NCBI GenBank assembly: GCA_044342535.1
Contig: JBIIPQ010000070.1
Location: forward strand, 1-15,090
DNA: 15,090 bases
Direction: 5' to 3'
Source: UBA4615 sp044342535
Lineage (GTDB): Bacteria > Pseudomonadota > Gammaproteobacteria > Burkholderiales > Burkholderiaceae_E
The notes under the pieces: model-generated
Told to the model about the DNA's origin: nothing
The model's input: only the letters and a program-made list of their open reading frames with translations
Databases searched by the model: none
Shown: piece by piece, positions 6,163 to 13,197 of the stretch
Layout: each line of letters opens with the position of its first letter
Numbering within the stretch: position 1 is the first letter of the stretch
Position numbers and translations under genes: made by a program

Positions 6163-7022
6163 GCGCGGGTCGCGACACGTCGGCAGGGTCCGCGGGTCGG
6201 CAAGGCGCCGCCCCGACGGGTTCGGCCGGCCCCGCGGCCGCGGCGCGGCGCGCGGGCGCCGCGGTCGCGCCGTTCGCCGTGATCGCCCTGCTGCTCATCG
6301 CCTGGGAGGTGACCGTGCGGATCGGCGCGATCCCGCCGTACATCCTGCCCGCGCCGAGCCTGGTCGCCGCCACGCTGTGGCGCGACCTGCCCTCGCTGCT
6401 GCCCTCGCTGTGGTTCACCCTCAAGATCACCGTCGGCGCGCTGCTGCTCGCGGTGGTGGGCGGCGTGCTGCTCGCCTCGGTGTTCGCGCTGTCGCGTCCG
6501 CTCGAGACCGCGCTCTTTCCGCTGGCCATCGTGCTGCAGGTCACCCCGATCGTCGCGATCGCCCCGCTGATCCTGATCTACGTCGAGTCGACCACCGCGG
6601 CGCTGCTCATCTGCGCGTTCATCGTCGCCTTCTTCCCGATCCTCGCGAACACCGTCGTCGGGCTGCGCTCTGCCGACGCCGGCCTGCGCGACCTGTTCAC
6701 GCTCTACGAGGCGAGCCGCTGGCAGCGCCTGCGCCTGCTGCTGGTGCCGAGCGCCTTGCCCTATTTCCTGGCCGGGCTGAGAATCGCCGGCGGCCTCGCG
6801 CTGATCGGCGCGGTGGTCGCCGAGTTCGCCGCGGGCGCCGCCGGCCGCGAGACCGGACTGGCCTCGCGCATCCTCGAGGCCAGCTTCCGCACCGAGATAC
6901 CGAAGATGTTCGCGGCGCTCGTGCTCGTCTCGCTGGTCGGCATCGCGATCTTCGTGGTGTTCGACCTGCTCGCCCGCCGGCTGCTCGGACGCTGGCACGA
7001 CACCGAACTGCCGCGCGGCTGA
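6159..7022 (+). CDS. ABC importer permease (BPD_transp_1 family)
   Basis: A 287-residue inner-membrane permease. The first 34 residues are hydrophilic and rich in Ala, Gly and Arg. About six hydrophobic segments follow, near residues 35-54, 86-109, 117-141, 145-168, 205-226 and 250-272. The cytoplasmic coupling (EAA) loop is clear at about 184-211: EASRWQRLRLLLVPSALPYF followed by LAGLRIA. The motifs ILPAPSLVAATLWRDLP and VLQVTPIVAIAPLILIY are typical of the SsuC/TauC/ThiX group. The start ATG overlaps the ATPase stop by four bases. One permease gene implies a homodimer in the membrane. The transported substrate cannot be read from this protein. Confidence 0.92.
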   Translation: MSAGRDTSAGSAGRQGAAPTGSAGPAAAARRAGAAVAPFAVIALLLIAWEVTVRIGAIPPYILPAPSLVAATLWRDLPSLLPSLWFTLKITVGALLLAVVGGVLLASVFALSRPLETALFPLAIVLQVTPIVAIAPLILIYVESTTAALLICAFIVAFFPILANTVVGLRSADAGLRDLFTLYEASRWQRLRLLLVPSALPYFLAGLRIAGGLALIGAVVAEFAAGAAGRETGLASRILEASFRTEIPKMFAALVLVSLVGIAIFVVFDLLARRLLGRWHDTELPRG

Positions 7023-7093
7023 TCGCAGGCCCGCCGCGCCTTCATCGTCCGCCTGCATCGCCCTCCTTCCTCGCCACACCGAAGACCACGCCC

Positions 7094-8155
7094 ATGCCCA
7101 TCCCGACGCCCGCCCGCCCGCCCGCTTCGCCCCGTCGCCGCCTGGCCGGCGCCGGCGCCGCCCTCGCCGCGGGGCTCGCGCTGCCCGCGCTGCCCGTCGC
7201 CGCCCAGGACAAGGTGGTCTTCGCCACCAACTGGAAGGCGCAGGCCGCGCATGGCGGCTTCTACCAGGCGCTGGCCGACGGCACCTACGCGCGCCTGGGC
7301 CTCCAGGTCGAGATCCGCCAGGGCGGCCCGCAGGTGAACAACCGGCCGCTGCTGCCGGCCGGCCGCATCGACTTCCTGATGACCGGCAACCTGCTGCACA
7401 CCTTCGACAACGTTCGCAACAACGTGCCGACGGTGGTGGTCGCCGCGATGTTCCAGAAGGACCCGCAGGTCTTCCTCGCGCACCCCGGCCAGTACGAGAC
7501 CTGGAACGACCTGAAGAAGGCGCCGGTGATCCTCGTTGCCAAGGACGGGCAGTTCAGCTTCTGGCAATGGATGAAGCAGGACGGCTTTCGCGACGAGCAG
7601 CTGCGCCCCTACACCTACAACAGCGCACCGTTCCTCGCGAACAAGCGCTCGGTGCAGCAGGGCTACGCGGTCGCCGAGCCGATCTCGATCGAGAAGGCCG
7701 CGGGCTTCGCGCCCAAGCTGTTCCTGCTCGCCGACCATGGCTGGTCGACCTACTCCACGACCATCGAGACCCGGCCCGAGCTGGTGAAGACCAAGCCCGA
7801 TCTCGTGCGCCGCTTCGTCGAGGGCTCGATCCTCGGCTGGGTCAACTACCTGCACGGCGACCGCGCGGGGGCCGACGCGCTGATCCGCAAGGAGAACCCC
7901 GAGGTCACGCAGGACGAGCTCGACCGCGGCGTGGCCAAGCTCAAGGCGCTCGGCATCGTCGACTCGGGGGACGCGCGCACCCGCGGCATCGGTGCGATCG
8001 ACCCGGCGCGAGTGAAGGATTTCCACGACAAGATGGTCAAGGCTGGGCTGTTCAAGGCCGGCGAGGTGGACCTCTCTCGAGTCGTGACCACCGAGTTCGT
8101 CAACAAAGCGGTCGGCGTGGACCTCCGCCGCACATTGACCGGCAGTTCGAGCTGA
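7094..8155 (+). CDS. ABC importer substrate-binding protein, NMT1/THI5-like
   Basis: A 353-residue periplasmic binding protein. The N-terminus has RRR at residues 14-16 (ASPRRRLAGAG), an Ala/Leu-rich hydrophobic stretch and a likely cleavage after VAA at 37. This looks like a Tat-type or long Sec signal peptide. The mature part opens with VVFATNWKAQAAHGGFYQAL, matching the NMT1/THI5 family pattern (NW-x-HGGFY), and has GRIDFLMTGN and a long C-terminal helical part. Family members bind pyrimidine precursors of thiamine, riboflavin, nitrate or sulfonates, among others. No TPP riboswitch-like sequence is seen upstream of the operon and no thi genes are nearby, so a thiamine-precursor role is only one option. 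It begins 71 bases after the permease stop and without a strong Shine-Dalgarno. Confidence 0.88.
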   Translation: MPIPTPARPPASPRRRLAGAGAALAAGLALPALPVAAQDKVVFATNWKAQAAHGGFYQALADGTYARLGLQVEIRQGGPQVNNRPLLPAGRIDFLMTGNLLHTFDNVRNNVPTVVVAAMFQKDPQVFLAHPGQYETWNDLKKAPVILVAKDGQFSFWQWMKQDGFRDEQLRPYTYNSAPFLANKRSVQQGYAVAEPISIEKAAGFAPKLFLLADHGWSTYSTTIETRPELVKTKPDLVRRFVEGSILGWVNYLHGDRAGADALIRKENPEVTQDELDRGVAKLKALGIVDSGDARTRGIGAIDPARVKDFHDKMVKAGLFKAGEVDLSRVVTTEFVNKAVGVDLRRTLTGSSS

Positions 8156-8173
8156 AGCCCGGTTTTCGGAAAA

Positions 8174-8196
8174 TATCTATCGTTGACAGATAGATA
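8174..8196. repeat. AT-rich perfect inverted repeat before the TIGR04255 gene
   Basis: TATCTATC (8174-8181) and GATAGATA (8189-8196) are perfect inverted arms around a seven-base spacer that contains TTGACA. The stretch 8160-8225 is strikingly AT-rich for this window. It is a candidate operator over the promoter of the following two genes, and less likely a terminator of the ABC operon because no T-run follows. Confidence 0.6.
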
Positions 8197-8224
8197 GACG
8201 AACTTCTTCCAGTGCTACTAGAAT
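8195..8224 (+). promoter_or_regulatory. Candidate promoter of the TIGR04255 gene pair
   Basis: TAGACG (8195-8200) and TAGAAT (8219-8224, five of six matches to the -10 consensus) are 18 bases apart. The expected transcription start falls on or next to the ATG at 8231, so the mRNA may be leaderless. The -35 element touches the right arm of the inverted repeat, as an operator-controlled promoter would. Confidence 0.45.
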
Positions 8225-8230
8225 GGGGCC

Positions 8231-8986
8231 ATGGCCACGCTTCGCCCCCTCACACGTCCTCCGATCCGTGAAGCGATCGTCGAGGTGATGTGCGAACCCG
8301 TCGAGCTTCGACGGGTGGACGAACTGCGCGACCTCTTTGCCGGTGCCTTTCCCACCGCCAAGCCCTTCCGGCTCGCCTCGCTCGCCCTGCAGCTCCCGGA
8401 AGAGCGGCGGGGGGGCGACGCCGACGCGGCGGGCGGGCGGGCCACCGGCTGGCGCTGCGAGAGCGCCGACGGCGCCGAGGTGGTGCTGATCCGCCAGGAC
8501 GGGCTCTCGTTCGGGCGGCTGGCCGGCTACCCGGGCTGGGACGCCTTCACCGACCGGTTCCTGTCCGTCTGGGGCACCTTCGTCGAGGTCGCCCGGCCGA
8601 TCGAGATCCGGCGGGTCGGCGTCCGCTACGTGAACGACCTGCGGCTGCCGATCGGCGACCAGTTCCACTTCGAGCGCTTCCTGACCACCGCGCCGCGCCC
8701 GCCCGCAGGCCTCGCACCCGAGATCGCCGATTTCCTCACCCAGATGACGCTGCCGGGCGGCGCCGAAGGCCTGCGGGTCGCGATCACCCAGGCCACCGAT
8801 GCCGCCTCGCGAACCGCGACCGAGCTGCCGGTGACTGTCGACATCGATGCGAGCTGGGACCGGACAGTCCCGGTCGACGATCGCCTGCCCGTGCGCCTCT
8901 CGCAGGTGCTCGGGTCGTTGAGGGACCTGAAGAACCGGGTGTTCTTCGGGTTGGTCACCGAGGAGCTTGTGAGCGCCTACTCATGA
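8231..8986 (+). CDS. TIGR04255 family protein
   Basis: A 251-residue protein that I place in the sporadically distributed TIGR04255 family, whose function is unknown. The characteristic N-terminal motif is present as RPPIREAIVEVMCEPVE, followed later by LIRQDGLSFGRLAGYPGWDAF, the VWGTFVEVARPIEIRRVGVRYVNDLRLP segment, and a C-terminal part ending RDLKNRVFFGLVTEELV with a D-S-W-D-like mid-section (DIDASWDRT). It has no signal peptide or membrane helix. The ATG at 8231 lies 6 bases after a -10-like TAGAAT. Its last codons overlap the start of the next gene as ATGA, so the two products are probably made together. The AT-rich control region and sporadic family distribution suggest an acquired accessory module. 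An immune or toxin-type role is speculation only. Confidence 0.75.
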   Translation: MATLRPLTRPPIREAIVEVMCEPVELRRVDELRDLFAGAFPTAKPFRLASLALQLPEERRGGDADAAGGRATGWRCESADGAEVVLIRQDGLSFGRLAGYPGWDAFTDRFLSVWGTFVEVARPIEIRRVGVRYVNDLRLPIGDQFHFERFLTTAPRPPAGLAPEIADFLTQMTLPGGAEGLRVAITQATDAASRTATELPVTVDIDASWDRTVPVDDRLPVRLSQVLGSLRDLKNRVFFGLVTEELVSAYS

Positions 8987-9456
8987 CAAAACTGGCTAAT
9001 GGAGTGCGCGGGATCGCGTCGACCGCGACCGCGCTTGGTGTCGGTCAATACGCGCTGCGTGTCTCCCGGCAACTGGCCGGGGCCCGCAACCGGCTGGCCG
9101 AGAAGGCGCTGTTCCGCAACGACGTGGCGTTGACGGGCTTCGCGCAGGCGATCGGTACCGACCCCTGGCATGCCGAGGCGCCGCTGCCCGAGGGGGTTCT
9201 GCGCCACGCCCGCGACTTCCTGCGGCTGCTGCCCTCGACCCTGCCCGAGCCGCGGGTCACCCGTGCCGAGGACGGCGGTCTGATCTTCGAATGGACCGGC
9301 GACGCGCACCGCTGGCTCAAGATCGGGATCAACATCGACGGCATGGTCGTCTACACCGCGCGGCTCGGCCTGCGCCGCCGCGTGAGCGGCGCGGAGCCCC
9401 TGGGCGAGGCGCTCTCGCCGATGATCCGGGAAGCGATCCAGCAAGTCTCGGGCTGA
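8983..9456 (+). CDS. Small partner protein of the TIGR04255 gene, unknown function
   Basis: A 157-residue protein starting MTKLANGVRGIASTATALG, translationally coupled to the gene upstream through a four-base ATGA overlap. The N-terminal half looks helical and amphipathic (QYALRVSRQLAGARNRLAEK). The middle is Pro/Leu-rich (FLRLLPSTLPEPRVTRAEDG). The C-terminal half is probably a small beta sheet: GGLIFEWTGDAHRWLKIGIN, then IDGMVVYTARLG, then a last helix LSPMIREAIQQV. The GGLxxEW...W...I..DGxxxY pattern resembles small proteins I associate with partners of TIGR04255 genes, but I cannot name a family. The first codons are AT-rich compared with the rest. Its stop is 20 bases from the convergent metallopeptidase gene. 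Confidence 0.7.
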   Translation: MTKLANGVRGIASTATALGVGQYALRVSRQLAGARNRLAEKALFRNDVALTGFAQAIGTDPWHAEAPLPEGVLRHARDFLRLLPSTLPEPRVTRAEDGGLIFEWTGDAHRWLKIGINIDGMVVYTARLGLRRRVSGAEPLGEALSPMIREAIQQVSG

Positions 9457-9476
9457 GAGGCGCCCGGGTCCGACGC

Positions 9477-10568
9477 TCAGCCCGCGCTGATCGACGCAGT
9501 GGCCTTCGCCACCGCATCCCGGCCCTGCGCCAGGATCGCCGCCTTCCAGCCGTCGGTGTCCACGAAGAAGGTCCGCAGCATCCGCTCGCGGGACTGAGCG
9601 CGCGCCGTCGCGTCGCCCGGCGCATGGATGGCCACCCAATGGTCGAAGCGCAGGGCGTCCCGGACCTCGTCGAACGACACCGTGCCGTACTCCAGCGCGA
9701 CCGCCGTCAGCGCGGTGCCCGGGCACTCGTCGTAGAACGCGTTGCTGACCATCCCGCCGATCTTCGTCGAGGTCGACGAGCCGTCGTAGATGGACGTGAC
9801 CGAGGGCCCCCAGCAGGCGCGGGTGCGCGCCAGGTCGGCGGTATCATCGCGGCCGGCGTAGATCAGCTCGCCGTGGCCCTCCGGGCCGAGCCCGGTGTGC
9901 ACGTCGATCCAGTGCAGGGACGCCGCGCCGCGCACCTCGCGGCGCAGGACCTCGCGCAGCGTGTGCTGGCTCCGGGTCGGCGCGCGGCCGCAGTAGAAGA
10001 GGCCGTCGGCGCGCGACCACTGCCCGTGGCTGGACGCGAACTGAAAGTGCGCCGCGCCGCGCTGCGCGATGAAGGCCGCGATCGCGGCCTCGTTGGCCTC
10101 GGTGGGCGGCCACTGTGCCGGCAGCAGCAGGTCGTGGATTGCCTCGTAGTCGACGTCCGGGCCCTCGGGCACCGGGAAGGGCCGCACGTTGCGGTTCAGG
10201 TCGACGTTGTCCTCGGTCACGCGACGCCGCCAGGAGAAGCCCCAGGGGTTGATCGCGTGCAGCATCACCACGCGCGCGCCGGCGGCCAGCGCCGCGTCGA
10301 TCGCGCTGCCCTCGCGCAGCAGCGCGTGCTGCACGCCGCTGCCGCAGTAGCCCTCCACGCCGTGCGTGCCGGACTGCAGCAGCAGCACGTGACGCGCGTC
10401 GGCCGCCCCGAGCACCGCGACGTCGGTGGCGAGCGCCTCGCCGTCGAGACCGGGGCCGGCCGGGTTGTCGTACGACACGACGCGTGCGCCGCGGGTGCGG
10501 GCGGCGGCGAGGAAGCGTTCGCGCGCCTGCGCGAACGAGGCGGGGAAGTCGGGGTCGGGTCGGATCAT
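9477..10568 (-). CDS. DUF2817 / M14-like zinc metallopeptidase family protein
   Basis: A 363-residue protein with a carboxypeptidase-like fold. Probable zinc ligands are H69 and E72 in SGTHGVEGYCGS and H224 in HWIDVHTGLG. Substrate-binding Asn-Arg-Asn is at 125-127 (NVDLNRNVRPFP), and the catalytic glutamate is probably E293 in ALEYGTVS. This arrangement is the M14 pattern as found in the DUF2817 family, whose substrates are mostly unknown. There is no signal peptide, so it is likely cytoplasmic. The ATG at 10568-10566 is the start nearest to the homology; no strong Shine-Dalgarno is seen. It begins 16 bases after the kynureninase stop on the same strand, so it is almost certainly in the same transcript. 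A role in hydrolysing an amidated or conjugated aromatic compound would fit, but is inference. Confidence 0.85.
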   Translation of the reverse strand: MIRPDPDFPASFAQARERFLAAARTRGARVVSYDNPAGPGLDGEALATDVAVLGAADARHVLLLQSGTHGVEGYCGSGVQHALLREGSAIDAALAAGARVVMLHAINPWGFSWRRRVTEDNVDLNRNVRPFPVPEGPDVDYEAIHDLLLPAQWPPTEANEAAIAAFIAQRGAAHFQFASSHGQWSRADGLFYCGRAPTRSQHTLREVLRREVRGAASLHWIDVHTGLGPEGHGELIYAGRDDTADLARTRACWGPSVTSIYDGSSTSTKIGGMVSNAFYDECPGTALTAVALEYGTVSFDEVRDALRFDHWVAIHAPGDATARAQSRERMLRTFFVDTDGWKAAILAQGRDAVAKATASISAG

Positions 10569-10584
10569 AGGGTGCGGGGCGGCT

Positions 10585-11874
10585 TCAGGTAACGGCCTTG
10601 CGGGCCAGGAATTCGGGGCGGTCCCAGAGGCGCTGCGCGACGACCTCGTGCAGCGCCTGCGCGGCATCGAACACGTCGACGAAGCGCAGGTAGAGCGGCG
10701 CGAAGCCGAAACGCAAGATGTCCGGCGTGCGGAAGTCGCCGATCACGCCGCGCGCGATCAGCGCCTGGACGATCGCATAGCCCTGCGGATGGGTGAGCGA
10801 CACCTGGCTGCCGCGCTGCGCGGCGTCGCGCGGGCTCGCCAGGCCGAAGCCCGAGCCGGCACCGAAGCCGCCCACCGCGCGCTCGGCCAGCGCGGTGAAG
10901 GCCTCGGTCATCGCCACGCTCTTGGCCCGCAGCGCCTCCAGCCCGACGCCGTCGAACGCATCGAGGGCGGCTTCGAGCGCCAGCAGCGAGAGCTGCGGCT
11001 CGGTGCCGCACAGCAGGCGCTCGATGCCGGGCGCGGGGCGGAACTCGTGCTCGAAGTCGAAGGGTGCCGCATGGCCGTGCCAGCCCACCAGCGGCTGCTC
11101 GAGCCCGGTGATCCAGCGGCGCGCGACGAACGCGAACGCCGGCGCCCCCGGCCCGCCGTTGAGGTACTTGTAGCCGCAGCCGACCGCGAAGTCCGCGCCC
11201 GCGTCGGACAGCCCGACCGGCAGCGCGCCGGCGCTGTGCGCGAGGTCCCAGATCACCAGGCCGCCGAGCGCATGGGTCTGCGCGGTGATCGCGGGCAGGT
11301 CGTAGGTGCGACCGCTGCGGTAGTTCACCTGCGTGAGCTGCACGACCGCCAGGCGCTCGCCGGCCCGGGCGATCGCCGCCGGCACCTCGGCCTGCTCGAC
11401 GCAGACCAGCTCCATGCCGAGCAACCGCGCGAGCGAGGCGTCGACGTACACGTCGGTCGGGAAATTGCCGCGCTCGGCCACGATCACGGTGCGCGCCGGG
11501 TCGCGCCGGCGCTGGATGCCGATCGCACCGGCCATCAGCTTGAACAGGTTCACCGAGATCGAGTCGGTGACGATCACCTCGTCGGACGCCGCGCCGATCA
11601 GCCGCGCGATCTTCGCTGCCGCGCGCTGCGGCGCCGTGTACCAGCCGGCATCGTTCCACGAGCGGATCAGGCCATGCGCCCATTCGCGTTCGACCGCCGC
11701 GCGCATCCGCGGGGCGACCGCGCGCGGCATCGCGCCGAGCGAGTTGCCGTCGAGGTAGATCACGCCCGGGGGCAGCTCGAAGCGCTCGCGGGCGAAGGCG
11801 AGCGGGTCGGCGGCGTCGAGCGCCGCGCAGTCTTCGCGGGTGGTCGGTGTCGGCATCGGCATCGGCATCGGCAT
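10585..11874 (-). CDS. kynU: Kynureninase
   Basis: A 429-residue PLP enzyme that cleaves kynurenine to anthranilate and alanine (3-hydroxykynurenine to 3-hydroxyanthranilate) in tryptophan breakdown. Motifs seen: IYLDGNSLGAMP (39-50), HGLIRSWNDAGWY, the cofactor-phosphate region DSISVNLFKL (104-113), AERGNFPTDVYV, the D210/H213 pair in WDLAHSAGALPV, and the PLP lysine K236 in GYKYLNGGPGAP. The C-terminal THPQGYAIVQALIARGVIGDFRTPDILRFGF-type segment is typical. Length is near the usual 410-430. Four in-frame ATGs lie in tandem at the start; I use the first (11874). A TATCCT hexamer ends 6 bases before it and no Shine-Dalgarno is present. kynA and kynB, the usual operon mates, are not here; a DUF2817 peptidase follows instead. 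Confidence 0.93.
   Translation of the reverse strand: MPMPMPMPTPTTREDCAALDAADPLAFARERFELPPGVIYLDGNSLGAMPRAVAPRMRAAVEREWAHGLIRSWNDAGWYTAPQRAAAKIARLIGAASDEVIVTDSISVNLFKLMAGAIGIQRRRDPARTVIVAERGNFPTDVYVDASLARLLGMELVCVEQAEVPAAIARAGERLAVVQLTQVNYRSGRTYDLPAITAQTHALGGLVIWDLAHSAGALPVGLSDAGADFAVGCGYKYLNGGPGAPAFAFVARRWITGLEQPLVGWHGHAAPFDFEHEFRPAPGIERLLCGTEPQLSLLALEAALDAFDGVGLEALRAKSVAMTEAFTALAERAVGGFGAGSGFGLASPRDAAQRGSQVSLTHPQGYAIVQALIARGVIGDFRTPDILRFGFAPLYLRFVDVFDAAQALHEVVAQRLWDRPEFLARKAVT
11851..11874 (-). repeat. Tandem ATGCCG hexamer (4 copies) forming the start of kynU
   Basis: On the coding strand the unit ATGCCG is repeated four times and encodes Met-Pro four times. Each unit supplies an in-frame ATG. 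Slippage would change the number of starts without a frameshift. Confidence 0.8.
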
Positions 11875-11997
11875 CGGCGAAGGATAGCGCGGCGCCGTCC
11901 GGACGTTCCGGCACCGATTGATGATGCTGCGCCGTTGCACACTGCGATACCCGCCGCGCGAGAACGCGGCGCACCGACCGTCCGACCGGAGCCCGCG

Positions 11998-12123
11998 ATG
12001 ACCGCCTTCTCCACCCTGCGCCGCGTCTGCGAGGCGCAGCCGTACGCCGAGCCCGAGCGCAAGTGGGGGAACGTCGACACCTTTCTGGTCCGTCGCAAGA
12101 TGTTCGCGATCATCGTGCTCGAT
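11998..12123 (+). pseudogene. MmcQ/YjbR family protein, N-terminal remnant
   Basis: From an ATG at 11998, with GGAG seven bases upstream, the first 42 codons read like the start of an MmcQ/YjbR protein: TLRRVCEAQPYAEPERKWGN and then TFLVRRKMFAIIVLD. Full members are about 110-120 residues and form a small beta-alpha fold. Here the homology stops at about 12123, and the rest of the domain is not found in any frame before the next gene. The frame stays open and runs on through about 24 low-complexity codons into the next gene. It is either a truncated relic or the start of a 399-residue fusion with the TerB/DUF697-like protein. It is divergent from kynU. Confidence 0.65.
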
Positions 12124-12195
12124 CCGCGCGGCCGACCGGCCGATCCGGGGGACAATCGCCGTCCCGCAGACCCGCGCCTTCGATCCGAGACCGCC

Positions 12196-13197
12196 ATGAC
12201 CCACGACGAGCAGAACGCGATCCTCGGGATCGCCCTGATGGCCGCATTCGCCGACGGCAGCAAGTCCGACCTCGAGCGCAACGAGGTCCGGCGCATCGTC
12301 GACGCGCTCGCCGCGGCCGGCGAGCCGAACCTGCCGGCCCTCTACCAGCAGGTGCTGCTCAAGACCGTGACGCCCGCATCGGCCGCCGCCCGGCTCGGCG
12401 CGCCCGAGCTGCGCCGCCTCGCCTACGAGATGGCGGTCGGCGTGTGCGACGCCGACGGCGCGCGCCGCGAGCCCGAGCGTCGCTTCCTCGTCGAGCTCCA
12501 GCAGCTGCTCGCGCTCGACCCCGTGGATGCGACCGACCTGGCCGAGCGGGCCGACGCGCTCGCCGAAGCGCCGCTCGGTCGGCCGCTGCCGGCCGAGCTC
12601 GAGCCCGTCTCGGGCGCCTCGCCCATGGGCCCGGCGCCGGTCGCGCCGGCCGCCGGGCCGGGCATGCTGCGCAGCGCGAGCCTGACCGAGCACGAGCTCG
12701 ACGACCTGGTGACCCACTCGGCCATCCTGAACGGCGCGCTCGAGCTGCTGCCGGAGTCGGTGTCGACGATGGCGATCATCCCGCTGCAGATGAAGCTCGT
12801 GTACCGGATCGGCAAGGCCTACGGCTACGAGCTCGACTCCGGCCACGTGCGCGAGTTCCTCGCCGCCGCCGGCATCGGGCTGAGCTCGCAGTACCTCGAG
12901 CATGCCGCGACGCGGCTGGTCGGCGGGCTGCTGGGCGCGGTCGGCGGCCGGCTGCTCGGCGGACTCGGCCGCCAGGCCACCAGCTCGGCGATGGCCTTCG
13001 CCAGCACCTGGGCGCTCGGGCAGGTGGCGCGCCGCCACTACGCGAGCGGCCGGACGCTCGATGCGGCGTCGCTCAGGCGCGCGTTCTCGGGTCTGCTCGA
13101 GGACGCCCGTGCGCTGCAGTCGACGCTGGTGCCGCAGATCGAGGCGCGCGCCCGCACGCTCGACGCCAAGCAAGTCTTGCGCGCCATCGGCGGCTGA
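12196..13197 (+). CDS. TerB-like / DUF697-like (YcjF-type) protein
   Basis: A 333-residue protein from the ATG at 12196. The N-terminal part (about 1-125) resembles TerB-like helical domains: ILGIALMAAFADGSKSDLER then VRRIVDALAAAGEPNLP. A Pro/Ala-rich linker is at about 130-160. The C-terminal part (about 168-300) resembles DUF697/YcjF proteins: LELLPESVSTMAIIPLQMKL, VYRIGKAYGYELDSGHVREF, a glycine-rich hydrophobic stretch GGLLGAVGGRLLGGLG (about 244-259) that could insert in the membrane, and STWALGQVARRHYASGR. The biochemical role is unknown; such proteins are thought to be membrane-associated. The start has only a weak Shine-Dalgarno. A start at 11998, with a better ribosome site, is in frame and would add 66 residues derived from a YjbR relic. 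Confidence 0.78.
   Translation: MTHDEQNAILGIALMAAFADGSKSDLERNEVRRIVDALAAAGEPNLPALYQQVLLKTVTPASAAARLGAPELRRLAYEMAVGVCDADGARREPERRFLVELQQLLALDPVDATDLAERADALAEAPLGRPLPAELEPVSGASPMGPAPVAPAAGPGMLRSASLTEHELDDLVTHSAILNGALELLPESVSTMAIIPLQMKLVYRIGKAYGYELDSGHVREFLAAAGIGLSSQYLEHAATRLVGGLLGAVGGRLLGGLGRQATSSAMAFASTWALGQVARRHYASGRTLDAASLRRAFSGLLEDARALQSTLVPQIEARARTLDAKQVLRAIGG

Noticed and set aside
6108..8026. Large minus-strand open frames across the permease and binding-protein genes
   Set aside because: Their products are repetitive Arg/Gln/Glu-rich or Arg/Val-rich sequence, and the plus strand carries a complete ABC importer.
8183..8188. Consensus TTGACA as the -35 of the TIGR04255 pair
   Set aside because: No acceptable -10 lies 16-18 bases downstream; the good TAGAAT is 30 bases away and pairs better with TAGACG at 8195.
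10426..11997. Plus-strand open frame upstream of the YjbR fragment
   Set aside because: It is the antisense of kynU and the DUF2817 gene, both supported by catalytic motifs; its product has no recognisable domain.
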